Assembly: GCF_000765215.1 (NCBI RefSeq)
Contig: NZ_JPJE01000018.1
Location: 124,001 to 188,000 of the forward strand
Reading direction: 5' to 3'
DNA: 64,000 nucleotides
From: Eubacterium sp. ER2
Lineage (GTDB): Bacteria; Bacillota; Clostridia; Lachnospirales; Lachnospiraceae
Under the pieces are notes generated by a model. That model worked only from the letters and a program-made list of their open reading frames with translations. It did not search any database and was not told where the DNA came from. The stretch's first letter is position 1. Each line of letters begins with the position of its first letter. The translations under genes were made by a program, and so were the position numbers. Positions 43,340 to 52,597 of the stretch are shown piece by piece.

Positions 43340-44182
43340 ATGAAAAGATTTTCAACACTGGCAGTGCCCTACATCGTGTGGGCCGCGCTGATGCTGGTGC
43401 TCCCCATGGCGCTGATCGCCATGTACTCCTTTATGGAGCCGGGAAACAGCATCATATCCTTTTCCTTTACACTGGAACACTATGTGAAGTTCTTCACGGA
43501 TCCGGATTTCCTGCTGATCCTGTGGCGCTCCCTTGTGATCGCTGTGAAGACCACCATCATCTGCCTGATCCTGGGCTACCCTGTGGCGTACTTTATCGCC
43601 AGGAGCCGGGAGAAGGTGCAGAATATACTGATCCTGTGCATTACCATTCCCATGTGGATCAACATGCTGGTGAGGACCTACGCCTGGATCGGACTTCTCA
43701 GCGAGGGGGGCATCATCCAGAGAATACTCGGCCTGTTCGGTCTCGGGGACGTGGAGCTCCTCTATACAGAAGGGTCTGTTCTGCTGGGCATGGTCTACAA
43801 TTTCCTGCCCTTTATGATCCTGCAGATCCAGACCTCCCTGTCCAAGATGGATCACTCCCTCCTGGAGGCCAGCGCGGACCTGGGAGCCAGCCCGGTGCAG
43901 ACCTTCGGGCGGGTGACGCTGCCGCTGTCCCTGCCGGGCGTCATCAACGGCATCACACTGGTGTTCCTGCCGGCGGTCAGCTCCTTCTTTATCCCGAAGC
44001 TGCTGGGCGGCGGGCAGTATTTCCTCATCGGAAATATGATCGAGAACCAGTTTATCACAGTCGGTGAGTGGAACTTCGGAAGCGCCATCTCCATGATCAT
44101 GGCGGTGATCATGATGCTGCTTATGATGGCGGTGCGCAAGATTGAGCTCCACAACCAGGGAGGAAAGGGGGAGAGAGCATGA
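43340..44182 (+). CDS. potB: Spermidine/putrescine ABC transporter permease
   Basis: A 280-residue permease with about six membrane helices and the EAA loop motif EASADLGASPVQTFGRVTLP. It starts right after the potA stop and overlaps the next gene by four bases (GCATGA). It pairs with the PotC part of the following fusion to form the channel. The substrate (spermidine, putrescine or both) is inferred from the family. Confidence 0.94.
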   Translation: MKRFSTLAVPYIVWAALMLVLPMALIAMYSFMEPGNSIISFSFTLEHYVKFFTDPDFLLILWRSLVIAVKTTIICLILGYPVAYFIARSREKVQNILILCITIPMWINMLVRTYAWIGLLSEGGIIQRILGLFGLGDVELLYTEGSVLLGMVYNFLPFMILQIQTSLSKMDHSLLEASADLGASPVQTFGRVTLPLSLPGVINGITLVFLPAVSSFFIPKLLGGGQYFLIGNMIENQFITVGEWNFGSAISMIMAVIMMLLMMAVRKIELHNQGGKGERA

Positions 44183-46074
44183 AAAAGAACCGACGCCCCT
44201 TTGGGAAGATCCTGATGATCGTGATGATCGCGTTTTTCTATCTCCCCATTCTCTATATGATTGTTTTTTCCTTCAATGAGGGAAAATCGCTGACCAGCTT
44301 TACAGGCTTTTCCCTGCGCTGGTATCAGCACATGCTGGAGTCCAGCGATATGATGACAGCCCTCTATACCACCTTCAGCGTTGCCATCATTGCCACGCTG
44401 ATCTCCACAGTGGTGGGAACAGTGGCAGCCATCGGACTTTCCAGCTCAAAGAAGATCGTGCGGAATATCATGGAGCAGGTAAACAATCTGCCCATGATGA
44501 ACCCGGAGATCGTGACAGCCATCGGCTTTATGCTCCTCTTCATCACCTTTAACGTGGAGAAGGGCTATATGACCATGCTGCTGGCACACATCGCCTTCTG
44601 TATCCCCTACGTCATGCTGTCCGTCATGCCGAAGATCCGGTCCCTGGATCCCAACCTGGCGGACGCGGCCATGGATCTGGGGGCCACCCCCTTCCGGGCG
44701 CTGACAAAGGTGATCGTGCCCCAGATCACGCCCGGTATTGTATCGGGAGCGCTCATCGCCTTCACCATGTCGGTGGATGATTTTATCATTTCCTATTTTG
44801 TGACAGGGCGGGGCGTGAAGAACTTAAGTATCGTGGTCTACACCATGAGCAAGCGAGTCAACCCCAGCATCAACGCCGTGTCCACCCTGGTGGTGGTGAT
44901 CATCACCATCGTGCTCGTGGTCATCAATGTAGCTCCTGTCCTGGCGGCCAAAAGGAGCAGGAAGGCGGAGATGGGAAGGCGCAGGAGGTTTGTGCCCGCT
45001 GTGGCTGTATGCTGCGCTCTTGTCATCGGCCTCTTTGCCTTCCGGGCAGGAGGGGGAGCCGGGACAGACCGGCCCTTTGAGGGGCAGACACTGCACATCT
45101 ACAACTGGGGAGAGTACACCGGTGAGAACATCATCGGCGACTTTGAGGAGGAGACCGGAGCCACAGTTGTCATGGAGAACTTTGACTCCAACGAGCAGAT
45201 GTACATCAAGGTGGCAAACGGAGAGTCCTACGATCTGCTGGTGCCCAGCGACTATATGATCCAGCGCCTGATCCAGGAAGGATATCTGCAGAAGCTGGAC
45301 AAATCCAAGCTGGACTGCTTCGACAAGCTCTCCGACGCGGTTCTGGGACTGCCCTACGACCCGAACAACGACTACTCTGTCCCCTATTTCTGGGGCACGG
45401 TGGGGATCGTGTACGACAAGACAAAGGTAGACATCGAAGATCTGGAACAAGAGGGATACAACATTTTCCTGGACGAGAAATACAAGGGAGATGTGTACCT
45501 GTATGATTCCGAGAGGGACTCCTTTATGATGGCCCTCAAGGCTCTGGGCTACTCCATGAACACGGAGAACGAATCAGAGCTGCAGGAGGCCTACGACTGG
45601 CTTGTGCGGTGTGTGGAGACCATGGATACAGAGATCGTCACAGACGAGATCATCGACAATATGGCTCAGGGGCGCAAGGCGCTGGGACTGATCTACTCGG
45701 GGGACGCCACCTACGTCATGGCGGAGAATGAGGATATGGGGTATTTCATGCCGGAGAGCGGCACGAACCTCTGGTCCGACGCCATGGTCATCCCGAAGAA
45801 CGCCAAGAACCCGGAGCTGGCCCACGCTTTCATCAATTTTGCCAGCGACTATGACGGCGCCTACGACAACTCCAGCTATGTTGGGTACACATCCGCCAAC
45901 CAGGAGGTCATGGATGTGCTGTCCGGCGAGGGCGGGGATTTTGAGGGCATCAACGCCTACATCCCCAGGACGGACAATGAAAATGATGAGGTGTTTGTCT
46001 ACAATGAGCACACAAAGAAGATTATCAGCGATCTGTGGAGCCGGGTAAAGATTGCGGCCAGCAACGCAGATTAA
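44179..46074 (+). CDS. potCD: PotC-PotD fusion: permease joined to the polyamine-binding protein
   Basis: A 631-residue fusion. Residues 1-265 are the PotC permease, with six helices and the EAA loop DAAMDLGATPFRALTKVIVP. A further membrane helix at about 275-295 (RFVPAVAVCCALVIGLFAF) places the rest outside. Residues about 305-631 are the PotD-type binding domain, with LHIYNWGEYTGENI near its start and GLIYSGDATYVMAEN in the cleft. Tethering the receptor to the permease replaces a lipoprotein. It completes a four-gene polyamine unit with the regulator. Confidence 0.94.
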   Translation: MKKNRRPFGKILMIVMIAFFYLPILYMIVFSFNEGKSLTSFTGFSLRWYQHMLESSDMMTALYTTFSVAIIATLISTVVGTVAAIGLSSSKKIVRNIMEQVNNLPMMNPEIVTAIGFMLLFITFNVEKGYMTMLLAHIAFCIPYVMLSVMPKIRSLDPNLADAAMDLGATPFRALTKVIVPQITPGIVSGALIAFTMSVDDFIISYFVTGRGVKNLSIVVYTMSKRVNPSINAVSTLVVVIITIVLVVINVAPVLAAKRSRKAEMGRRRRFVPAVAVCCALVIGLFAFRAGGGAGTDRPFEGQTLHIYNWGEYTGENIIGDFEEETGATVVMENFDSNEQMYIKVANGESYDLLVPSDYMIQRLIQEGYLQKLDKSKLDCFDKLSDAVLGLPYDPNNDYSVPYFWGTVGIVYDKTKVDIEDLEQEGYNIFLDEKYKGDVYLYDSERDSFMMALKALGYSMNTENESELQEAYDWLVRCVETMDTEIVTDEIIDNMAQGRKALGLIYSGDATYVMAENEDMGYFMPESGTNLWSDAMVIPKNAKNPELAHAFINFASDYDGAYDNSSYVGYTSANQEVMDVLSGEGGDFEGINAYIPRTDNENDEVFVYNEHTKKIISDLWSRVKIAASNAD

Positions 46075-46095
46075 GACAGAGGAGGAAAATGAGAC

Positions 46096-46713
46096 ATGAA
46101 GGTTTTATTGATCAACGGCAGCCCCCACGCAAAGGGAAATACGGCTGCGGCCCTGGAGGAGATGAAGAAGATTTTTGACGGGGAGGGCATCGGGACAGAG
46201 ATCCTCCATATCGGGAATAAAGATATCAGGGGCTGCATTGCCTGCGGCTCCTGCGGCGACAAGGGCAAGTGTGTCTTTGACGATGAAGTCAATGCGGCGG
46301 CATCCAAATTTGAGGAATGTGACGGCCTCGTGGTGGGAAGCCCCGTGTATTACGCGTCAGCCAACGCCACGCTTGTCGCCTTTCTGGACCGCCTGTTCTA
46401 CAGCACCCACTTTGACAAGACCATGAAGGTGGGAGCCAGTGTGGTAGTGGCAAGAAGAGGCGGCCTGTCAGCCACCTTTGACGAGCTGAACAAGTATTTC
46501 ACTATCTGCGGCATGCCGGTGGCCTCCAGCCAGTACTGGAACAGCGTCCACGGGCAGGTGCCCGGTGAGGCAGCCCAGGATCCGGAGGGGCTGCAGACTA
46601 TGCGCACTCTGGCCAGGAACATGTCCTTCCTCATGAAGAGCATCGCCCTCGGCAAAAAGGAGTACGGCCTGCCGGAGAAGGAAGCCAGCCAGTTCACTAA
46701 TTTTGTGCGGTAA
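46096..46713 (+). CDS. Flavodoxin-fold NAD(P)H oxidoreductase (iron-sulfur flavoprotein-like)
   Basis: A 205-residue flavoprotein. The phosphate-binding loop is INGSPHAKGNTAAAL, and a Cys cluster CIACGSCGDKGKC at about 47-59 resembles iron-sulfur flavoproteins. VVGSPVYYASANATL is the flavin loop. GAGGAGG precedes the ATG. It lies 21 bases after the pot genes and may share their message, but a polyamine role is not implied. A strong terminator follows. Confidence 0.88.
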   Translation: MKVLLINGSPHAKGNTAAALEEMKKIFDGEGIGTEILHIGNKDIRGCIACGSCGDKGKCVFDDEVNAAASKFEECDGLVVGSPVYYASANATLVAFLDRLFYSTHFDKTMKVGASVVVARRGGLSATFDELNKYFTICGMPVASSQYWNSVHGQVPGEAAQDPEGLQTMRTLARNMSFLMKSIALGKKEYGLPEKEASQFTNFVR

Positions 46714-46763
46714 TAGATTTCCTGCGGCAGCATAGCAGGGAGAACAGTATAGGAACAGAAAAT

Positions 46764-46814
46764 GCCCGGGAGAGGAGCGCATCTTTGGAGAGCGCCCTTC
46801 CCGGGCTTCCTTTT
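46764..46814 (+). terminator. Terminator after the flavoprotein gene
   Basis: GCCCGGGA (46764-46771) pairs with TCCCGGGC (46799-46806), with an inner GCGC/GCGC stem, followed by TTCCTTTT. Confidence 0.85.
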
Positions 46815-46856
46815 GCCGGCACAGGTTCTGTCGGGGAAGGCGGAAGGAGTTCCGGA

Positions 46857-48728
46857 TCATATAGGATATGGCAGGCAGTCAAAGAGCAGGCGGCACAGAA
46901 GGCAGGCCAGAAGCCCCATCCCGGTAGGCAGAAGGACGGCCGCCAGCGTCCATTTCAGGCTGCCTGTCTCTTTGTGTATGGTCAGGCAGGTGGCGGCGCA
47001 GGGCCAGTGCATGAGGAGGAAGAGGGCCGTGCAAAGAGCGGTCTGCCAAGTCCAGCCGTTTTCGGCAAATACGGAGAAAATGATCTGAGGGTCTGCGATG
47101 TCCAGCAGGGAGCTGTTTCCCATATAGATCATGAGCATGAGGGGGATCAGGATCTCGTTTGCCGGAAGACTCAGGATAAAGGCTGTGAGAATTGTCCCAT
47201 CCAGTCCAAAAATCCGGGCCAGGGGATCCAGGAGGGCGACCAGGCGGGCCAGGAGGGAGACATCCCCCGTCCGCACATTTGCCAGAGCCCAGATGAGGAG
47301 TCCGGCCGGAGCCGCTACGGTGAGAGCCCGGCCAAGTACAAAGAGGGTTCTGTCGAGCATGGAGCGAAGGATCACCTGACCGACTTTAGGCCTCCGGTAG
47401 GGCGGAAGCTCCAGAGTGAAGGAGGAGGGCATGCCTCTAAGGAGCGTCCTGGACAGAAGAAAGGAGGCAAAGAGGGCTGCCCCTGTGCAGAACAAAAGAG
47501 TGCCGGCCAGACAGAAGGCGGTCAGAAGGGAGGCGGCAGGGCCTCTGCGCCCGCCTGCGGCGAACAGGGTGATCAGTGTCAGGAGGGCGGGAAACTTTCC
47601 GTTGCAGGGGATCAGGCAGGAGGTCAGGACTGCGATCAGCTTCTCCCTCGGAGAGTCGATAATGCGGCAGCCTGTGACGCCCACCGCGCTACAGCCAAGA
47701 CTCATGCACATGGTCAGAGCCTGCTTCCCGCAGGTGCGGCATTTCTGAAAGCACCGATCCAGGTTGAAGGCGATCCTGGGCAGGTAGCCGCTGTCCTCCA
47801 GCAGGGTGAAGAGGGGGAAAAAGATGGCCATGGGAGGCAGCATCACGGAGACCACCCAGGAGGAGACCCTGTAGACGCCGCAGATGGCCGGCTCGTACAG
47901 GGCGGAGGGAATCCCCAGGCTCTGCGCCGCTGACAGGAGTCTGCCCTCCAGGGAGGAAAGGCAGCCGGACAGCAGGGCAGAGGGGACGGAGGCGCCGCTG
48001 ACAGTGATCCAGAAAAGGAACAGAAGGAGGAGGAAGAGGATGGGAAATCCGGTGATCCTCCCGGTGAACAGAGCGTCCAGCTTCCGGTCCCTTCTGTCGC
48101 AGGCAGCACTGTCGAAGGTCACGGCCTGGCGGCAGATCTCTTCCGCGCGGCGGACAAGGTCGGCGGACTGTGCCGGAGGCTTTTGGGCGGCGGAAAGATT
48201 GCTCTTACCGCCGGGGCTTTGGGATGACTGCTCCAGAGCCCGGAGAAGAGGAGCTGTCCCTCCACGGCTTCTGGCAGAGCAGGCGGCCACCGGGATGCCG
48301 AGAAGGGTGGATAGAATATCAGTCCGGATATGTATCCCTCTCCTTGCGGCCTCGTCCATGAGGTTGACGCAGAGGATCACATGGTCAGACAGAGACAAAA
48401 GCTGCAGGGCGAGGAGAAGGCCTCGCTCCAGGCAGCAGGCGTCGCAGACCGCCACAACCAGGTCGGGGGTCTGGCTGAGAAGAAAGTCCCGCGCGATCTC
48501 CTCCTCCTGGGAGTGGGACAAAAGAGAATAGCATCCGGGAAGGTCAGTGATCTGATAGAGGACGCCTTTGTGGCGAACTGTGCCCCGGGCCAGCTCTACC
48601 GTCTTTCCGGGCCAGTTGCCCGTGTGCTGGCGCAGGCCGGTCAGAGCGTTAAAGAGCGTGCTTTTCCCCACATTGGGATTTCCTGCAAGAGCGATTGTCT
48701 TTATCGTCCATTTCTTTTCCTGATTCAA
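46857..48728 (-). CDS. feoB: Ferrous iron transporter FeoB
   Basis: A 623-residue membrane GTPase for Fe(II) uptake. The G-domain motifs are GNPNVGKST (G1), TDLPGCYSL (G3) and NLMDEA (G4). The membrane part carries the Cys-Ser gate region in CMSLGCSAVGVTGCRII and a second gate copy in IPCNGKFPALLT. It is somewhat shorter than the usual 650-770 residues. The start overlaps the feoA stop by four bases, so translation is coupled. Confidence 0.94.
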   Translation of the reverse strand: MNQEKKWTIKTIALAGNPNVGKSTLFNALTGLRQHTGNWPGKTVELARGTVRHKGVLYQITDLPGCYSLLSHSQEEEIARDFLLSQTPDLVVAVCDACCLERGLLLALQLLSLSDHVILCVNLMDEAARRGIHIRTDILSTLLGIPVAACSARSRGGTAPLLRALEQSSQSPGGKSNLSAAQKPPAQSADLVRRAEEICRQAVTFDSAACDRRDRKLDALFTGRITGFPILFLLLLFLFWITVSGASVPSALLSGCLSSLEGRLLSAAQSLGIPSALYEPAICGVYRVSSWVVSVMLPPMAIFFPLFTLLEDSGYLPRIAFNLDRCFQKCRTCGKQALTMCMSLGCSAVGVTGCRIIDSPREKLIAVLTSCLIPCNGKFPALLTLITLFAAGGRRGPAASLLTAFCLAGTLLFCTGAALFASFLLSRTLLRGMPSSFTLELPPYRRPKVGQVILRSMLDRTLFVLGRALTVAAPAGLLIWALANVRTGDVSLLARLVALLDPLARIFGLDGTILTAFILSLPANEILIPLMLMIYMGNSSLLDIADPQIIFSVFAENGWTWQTALCTALFLLMHWPCAATCLTIHKETGSLKWTLAAVLLPTGMGLLACLLCRLLFDCLPYPI

Positions 48729-49045
48729 TTGCTGTTTCCCCCTTGTTGATCATTGCTGGTTTCAGAGACAGAGGACGGAGCTTCCCATGCTATGTTCACC
48801 TGGGAGGCGTCCGCTTTGCGCAGGGCAATGACCGTCCGGCGGACCAGGTAGGCGCAGGGGTCTCCCAGAGGACTTTTGCCCGTGCATTTTACCAGGGTTC
48901 CGGGCACAAAGCCCAGATCCAGCAGGCGAAGGCGCAGACGGCAGCCCTCCCGGAAGCCCAGGATGCGTCCTTCCATTCCCGGAGCAAGATCCGCCAGGGA
49001 GCCTGACTGGGAGGAGGGAAATGTATAGGATGGCGTACTGTTCAT
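48725..49045 (-). CDS. feoA: Ferrous iron transport protein FeoA
   Basis: A 106-residue SH3-like protein that helps FeoB. The family core is LADLAPGMEGRILGF with RLLDLGFVPGTLVKC and GDPCAYLVRRTVIALRK. AAGGTGAG precedes the ATG. Low-complexity tails of Ser, Asn and Gln lie at both ends. I see no clear Fur box in the 180 bases upstream, and no FeoC gene follows feoB. Confidence 0.92.
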   Translation of the reverse strand: MNSTPSYTFPSSQSGSLADLAPGMEGRILGFREGCRLRLRLLDLGFVPGTLVKCTGKSPLGDPCAYLVRRTVIALRKADASQVNIAWEAPSSVSETSNDQQGGNSN

Positions 49046-49138
49046 GATAAGCTCACCTTGAGAAGACAGAGAGTTGTTACTTTATCCTATGCTGCCTGCC
49101 GGAAAATGCCACATCGGAAGGAGAGGAGAAAAAGGCAG

Positions 49139-49167
49139 TTGCAAAGCGAACACATGTTTGCTATGAT
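49139..49167 (+). promoter_or_regulatory. Promoter of rarA with an embedded LexA-like SOS box
   Basis: TTGCAA (49139-49144), a 17-base spacer and TATGAT (49162-49167). The spacer contains CGAACACATGTTTG (49147-49160), matching the Gram-positive LexA box CGAAC-N4-GTTYG closely. Confidence 0.65.
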
Positions 49168-49225
49168 AGACATGGTGGAGTATCGAGATAGCAGATGAGA
49201 GACAAACGAGGTGACGATTTATCAT

Positions 49226-50566
49226 ATGGAACAGATGACATTGTTTGACCAGAGGGAGGAGATGACTCCTCTGGCCAACCGGCTGCGGCCGGACACGCTG
49301 GATGATTTTGTGGGGCAGGAGCATCTGCTGGGACAAGGGAAGATGCTCCGGCAGATCATAGAGAGGGATCAGATCTCCTCCATGATCTTCTGGGGACCTC
49401 CGGGTGTGGGAAAGACGACCCTGGCCAGTATCATCGCCGGGCGGACCAATGCGGAGTTTATCAATTTCAGCGCGGTCACCAGCGGGATCAGGGAGATACG
49501 CTCGGTGATGGAGGCGGCGGAGATGAGCCGCAGGGCGGGCAGAAGAACCCTGCTCTTTGTGGACGAGATCCACAGGTTCAACAAGGCCCAGCAGGACGCC
49601 TTCCTGCCCTATGTAGAGAAGGGCAGCATCATCCTCATTGGGGCTACCACGGAAAATCCTTCCTTTGAGATCAATGCCGCGCTCCTGTCCAGATGTCGTG
49701 TCTTTGTCCTGAAAGCGCTGGAGGAGAGGGATCTGCTCCGCCTCCTCGAGAATGCCCTGACAAATCCCAGAGGCTTTGGGGGACAGAACGTGCAGATCAC
49801 AAAAGAGCAGCTCCAGGCCATCGCCGCCTTCGCCGGAGGCGATGCAAGGACGGCGCTGAACACCCTGGAGATGGCGGTTCTCAACGGGGAGATAAAGGAG
49901 GACGGCATCCTGGTCACCCGGGAGGGGATGGAGCAGTGCATCAGCAGAAAGTCCCTTCTCTACGACAAGACAGGGGAGGAGCACTACAACATGATCTCAG
50001 CTCTCCACAAGTCCATGCGGAACAGCGACCCGGACGCGGCCATCTACTGGATGTGCCGGATGCTGGAGGGAGGGGAAAATCCTCTGTACATTGCGAGGAG
50101 ACTGATCCGCTTTGCCAGCGAGGATGTGGGGATGGCGGACAGCCAGGCTCTTCAGGTGGCGGTGGCCGCCTACCAGGCCTGCCATTTTCTGGGAATGCCG
50201 GAGTGCGATGTGCATCTGACTCACGCAGTGGTCTATCTGGCTATGGCCCCCAAGTCCAACGCTCTCTACACGGCCTGCGAGGCCTGCAAAAGAGATGTGC
50301 GGACAGGAAAGGCTGAGCCGGTTCCTCTGCAGCTTCGCAACGCGCCCACAGCTCTTATGAGGGAGCTGGATTACGGAAAGGGCTACGAGTACGCCCATGA
50401 CAGTGAGGAGAAGCTGACCGCCATGGAGTGTTTCCCCGAGTCCATGAGGGGAACCGTCTACTACCAGCCCACAGGGGAGGGGCAGGAGAGCCAGGTGAGA
50501 GACAGACTGGAAAAGATCAAGAAATGGAAAAGAGCTCATCTTGACAAAGAGGGACGTTCAGAATAA
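49226..50566 (+). CDS. rarA: Replication-associated recombination protein A (AAA ATPase)
   Basis: A 446-residue AAA protein of the RarA/MgsA/WRNIP1 group that acts at stalled forks. Walker A is GPPGVGKTT, Walker B LFVDEIHRFN, sensor 1 IGATTENPSFE, and the C-terminal tetramerisation domain includes ASEDVGMADSQAL and YLAMAPKSNALY. GAGGTG lies before the ATG at 49226. The promoter contains a LexA-like box, so induction by DNA damage is plausible. It starts the operon that ends with a YitT protein. Confidence 0.95.
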   Translation: MEQMTLFDQREEMTPLANRLRPDTLDDFVGQEHLLGQGKMLRQIIERDQISSMIFWGPPGVGKTTLASIIAGRTNAEFINFSAVTSGIREIRSVMEAAEMSRRAGRRTLLFVDEIHRFNKAQQDAFLPYVEKGSIILIGATTENPSFEINAALLSRCRVFVLKALEERDLLRLLENALTNPRGFGGQNVQITKEQLQAIAAFAGGDARTALNTLEMAVLNGEIKEDGILVTREGMEQCISRKSLLYDKTGEEHYNMISALHKSMRNSDPDAAIYWMCRMLEGGENPLYIARRLIRFASEDVGMADSQALQVAVAAYQACHFLGMPECDVHLTHAVVYLAMAPKSNALYTACEACKRDVRTGKAEPVPLQLRNAPTALMRELDYGKGYEYAHDSEEKLTAMECFPESMRGTVYYQPTGEGQESQVRDRLEKIKKWKRAHLDKEGRSE

Positions 50567-50592
50567 CATGGAAGAAAGGTATATCATTACGG

Positions 50593-51510
50593 ATGAGGAG
50601 GAAAGCGGGATGCGGGGGTCCTGCACAGAGCACTATGAAAAAATCACCGGTTTTTAAAGCGTTTCTTCTGATCCTTGGCTGTCTGTGCTGCAGCATCGCG
50701 ACCAACTGGATCATGATTCCCAACGGTCTGGCAGCGCCGGGAATCACAGGTATTTCCATGACCATTGAGCATTTCACAGGGATCAATTACGCGCTGATCT
50801 ACTATGCCATCACCATTGTCATTTTGATCATCACATGGCTAACGCTGGGGAGAAAGGATGCGTCCAATATCGTCATCCTCTCTATCCTTTACCCCATGGT
50901 TCTGTGGGTGCTGAGCTTTGTGGATGTGCAGATCATCTTTGAGGAGAAGCTCATCGCCCTGGCGGCGTTTGGAGTCCTCTACGGCGTGGGGATCGGTATT
51001 CCCTACCGGATCGGATTTTCCTATGGCGGGGATGACACGGTGGCAAAGATATTGAAGAAGACCATCTGGAAGTCCACGGAGCTGAAGAAGATCTACTCCT
51101 TTGAGGAGGTCATCATCCTTCTTTTCATGACCCTGGCCTTCAGCCTGGATCAGCTGGCCTACGCCTTTGCGGGACAGCTCATCTATGTGAACAGTATGAA
51201 CTATGTGGTGTTTAACCTGGGACCAAAGCTGTACGACGTGCAGATGATCGGGAAGAATATGGAGAAGATCGAGGATTTCGTCATCAACACTATACACAAA
51301 AGTGTGACCATCTACCACGACGCCATGGGAGGCTACTCAAAGGAGTCCAAGGTCCAGATGAGCTGCGTGTGCAATTCCAGGGAGTACGTGCAGCTCCGGG
51401 AGTTTATCAAGGAGGGAAGCTACGACTGCTTTATCAAGGTCATTCCCCTGATTCACGTATTTGGGAACAACCGTGACTTCCACAGACTGGACGATGAAAA
51501 TATCGAGTAA
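50593..51510 (+). CDS. YitT-family membrane protein (DUF2179)
   Basis: A 305-residue membrane protein with about five helices in the N-terminal half and a C-terminal cytoplasmic DUF2179 domain (about 220-290, GYSKESKVQMSCVCNSREY). The start may be ATG 50593 or ATG 50635; the latter gives the usual length. It follows rarA after 26 bases. Function is unknown. Confidence 0.87.
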   Translation: MRRKAGCGGPAQSTMKKSPVFKAFLLILGCLCCSIATNWIMIPNGLAAPGITGISMTIEHFTGINYALIYYAITIVILIITWLTLGRKDASNIVILSILYPMVLWVLSFVDVQIIFEEKLIALAAFGVLYGVGIGIPYRIGFSYGGDDTVAKILKKTIWKSTELKKIYSFEEVIILLFMTLAFSLDQLAYAFAGQLIYVNSMNYVVFNLGPKLYDVQMIGKNMEKIEDFVINTIHKSVTIYHDAMGGYSKESKVQMSCVCNSREYVQLREFIKEGSYDCFIKVIPLIHVFGNNRDFHRLDDENIE

Positions 51511-51555
51511 GAATAGCAGATTAAATGTGCTCCTGTTTGAGGGCAGCCGGCGCTC

Positions 51556-51959
51556 TCAGCTCTGGCCAAGCGTGTGGGCCGCCTTTATGACAGTATCCTG
51601 GATGAAAGCCTCTCCCATCCGGGTGTCCAGACAGAGGTGGTAGTTGGGGGCAGATCCCCAGGGACGCCGGGTGTAGTAGTGATAGTACTCCGCCCGGTGC
51701 TGGTCTGTCTGACGGATTTTCTGGCGTGCCTTCTCCTCAGTCAGTCCCTCTCGTGACATGATATAAGCTGCAGCGCAATGAGAAACAGGCTGAATATGAC
51801 AGTGAAGGTTCCCAGTGTCATGGGGAAGTGCAGACTAAGCACATAGGGGATGGAAGAAATAGGAGAGGTGCCAAGATCCGCCTTTGTGATCAGGCTCACC
51901 CCGAATGCATTGATAAAAAGTCCGATAAAAAATAAGATATAGCGTTTTAATTTTTCCAA
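51556..51959 (-). pseudogene. Deletion remnant of a YczE-like / cytidylate-kinase-like gene
   Basis: Two minus-strand pieces lie in different frames. 51959-51741 gives the N-terminal 72 residues of a YczE/DUF6198-type membrane protein (FINAFGVSLITKADLGTSPI). 51759-51556 gives the C-terminal part of a cytidylate-kinase-like domain (REGLTEEKARQKIRQTD, then WGSAPNYHLCLDT). In related bacteria these occur together in one longer gene. Here the middle is missing and the frame changes at the join near 51745-51755, which indicates an internal deletion. The remnant lies 3 bases after the marR-type gene. Confidence 0.7.
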
Positions 51960-51962
51960 ATT

Positions 51963-52397
51963 TTATCTGCCTCCTTCTGAAAGATTATCGTAGATTCTCT
52001 GGAAAATTCTCATGAATACCTCCCGATCCTCTTCTGCTATGCCCTGAAAAGCCTGTTCCTCCAGGCGCAGAAAGGCGTCCCTGACTGCCTCCTGGTCTCT
52101 TCGGCCGGAGGGGGTTAAAAAGACATGGAGAGAACGCCGGTTGCCGTCAAGCATCCTGCGCTGGATCATATTTTTCTGTTCCATCCGGTTCAGAACGGCG
52201 GTCAGAGATCCGGGCTCTATGTGGCAGGCCGCCGCGATTTCTTTCTGGGTGGCCCCGTTGTGGTCCTGGAGATAGTCCAGTACCTTGGGCTGGCCGGCTG
52301 TGAGCTGACGGCACTTCAGGCTGTCCAGGAGACGCCTGTGAAACATGGCGTGGACGGACATGCTGAGATAGTGGAAAGAAAGCTTCTGAGCATACAT
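51963..52397 (-). CDS. MarR-family transcriptional regulator
   Basis: A 144-residue winged-helix regulator: ATQKEIAAACHIEPGSLTAVLNRMEQKNMIQRR is the DNA-binding region, and RSLHVFLTPSGR forms the wing. AGGAGG precedes the ATG at 52397; the longer frame extends through the promoter. Two copies of TTAGAATT at 52489-52496 and 52504-52511 upstream are candidate operators. It was probably paired with the broken gene downstream. Confidence 0.9.
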   Translation of the reverse strand: MYAQKLSFHYLSMSVHAMFHRRLLDSLKCRQLTAGQPKVLDYLQDHNGATQKEIAAACHIEPGSLTAVLNRMEQKNMIQRRMLDGNRRSLHVFLTPSGRRDQEAVRDAFLRLEEQAFQGIAEEDREVFMRIFQRIYDNLSEGGR

Positions 52398-52488
52398 GGG
52401 AATGTTCCTCCTTTTGTGCATCGCCGGCAGCGTCCATGCTGTACGCACAGGCAGCATCGCACTGCAGGCGGATACTATGGATAAAATA

Positions 52489-52511
52489 TTAGAATTCAAA
52501 TAGTTAGAATT
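52489..52511. promoter_or_regulatory. TTAGAATT direct repeat upstream of the MarR gene
   Basis: TTAGAATT occurs at 52489-52496 and at 52504-52511, 15 bases apart, in an AT-rich patch about 95 bases before the marR-type start. Confidence 0.45.
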
Positions 52512-52541
52512 ATAATTATATGGAAAGGAAAAGTCAAGAAT

Positions 52542-52573
52542 AAAAAAGGAGGATGCCACAAGGCATTCTCCTT
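52542..52573 (-). terminator. Terminator after the NCS2 permease gene
   Basis: Read on the minus strand, AAGGAGAATGCC pairs with GGCATCCTCCTT (loop TTGT) and is followed by TTTTTTA. Confidence 0.85.
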
Positions 52574-52597
52574 CTTACAGTTCACTCGGATTTTTTC

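Noticed and set aside
43108-44067. 319-codon plus-strand frame over potA and potB
   Set aside because: Off-frame shadow of two genes with complete motifs.
46785-47933. Long plus-strand reading frame opposite feoB
   Set aside because: It is a shadow of feoB: low-complexity composition, no ribosome site and no recognisable motif, while feoB has all its motifs.
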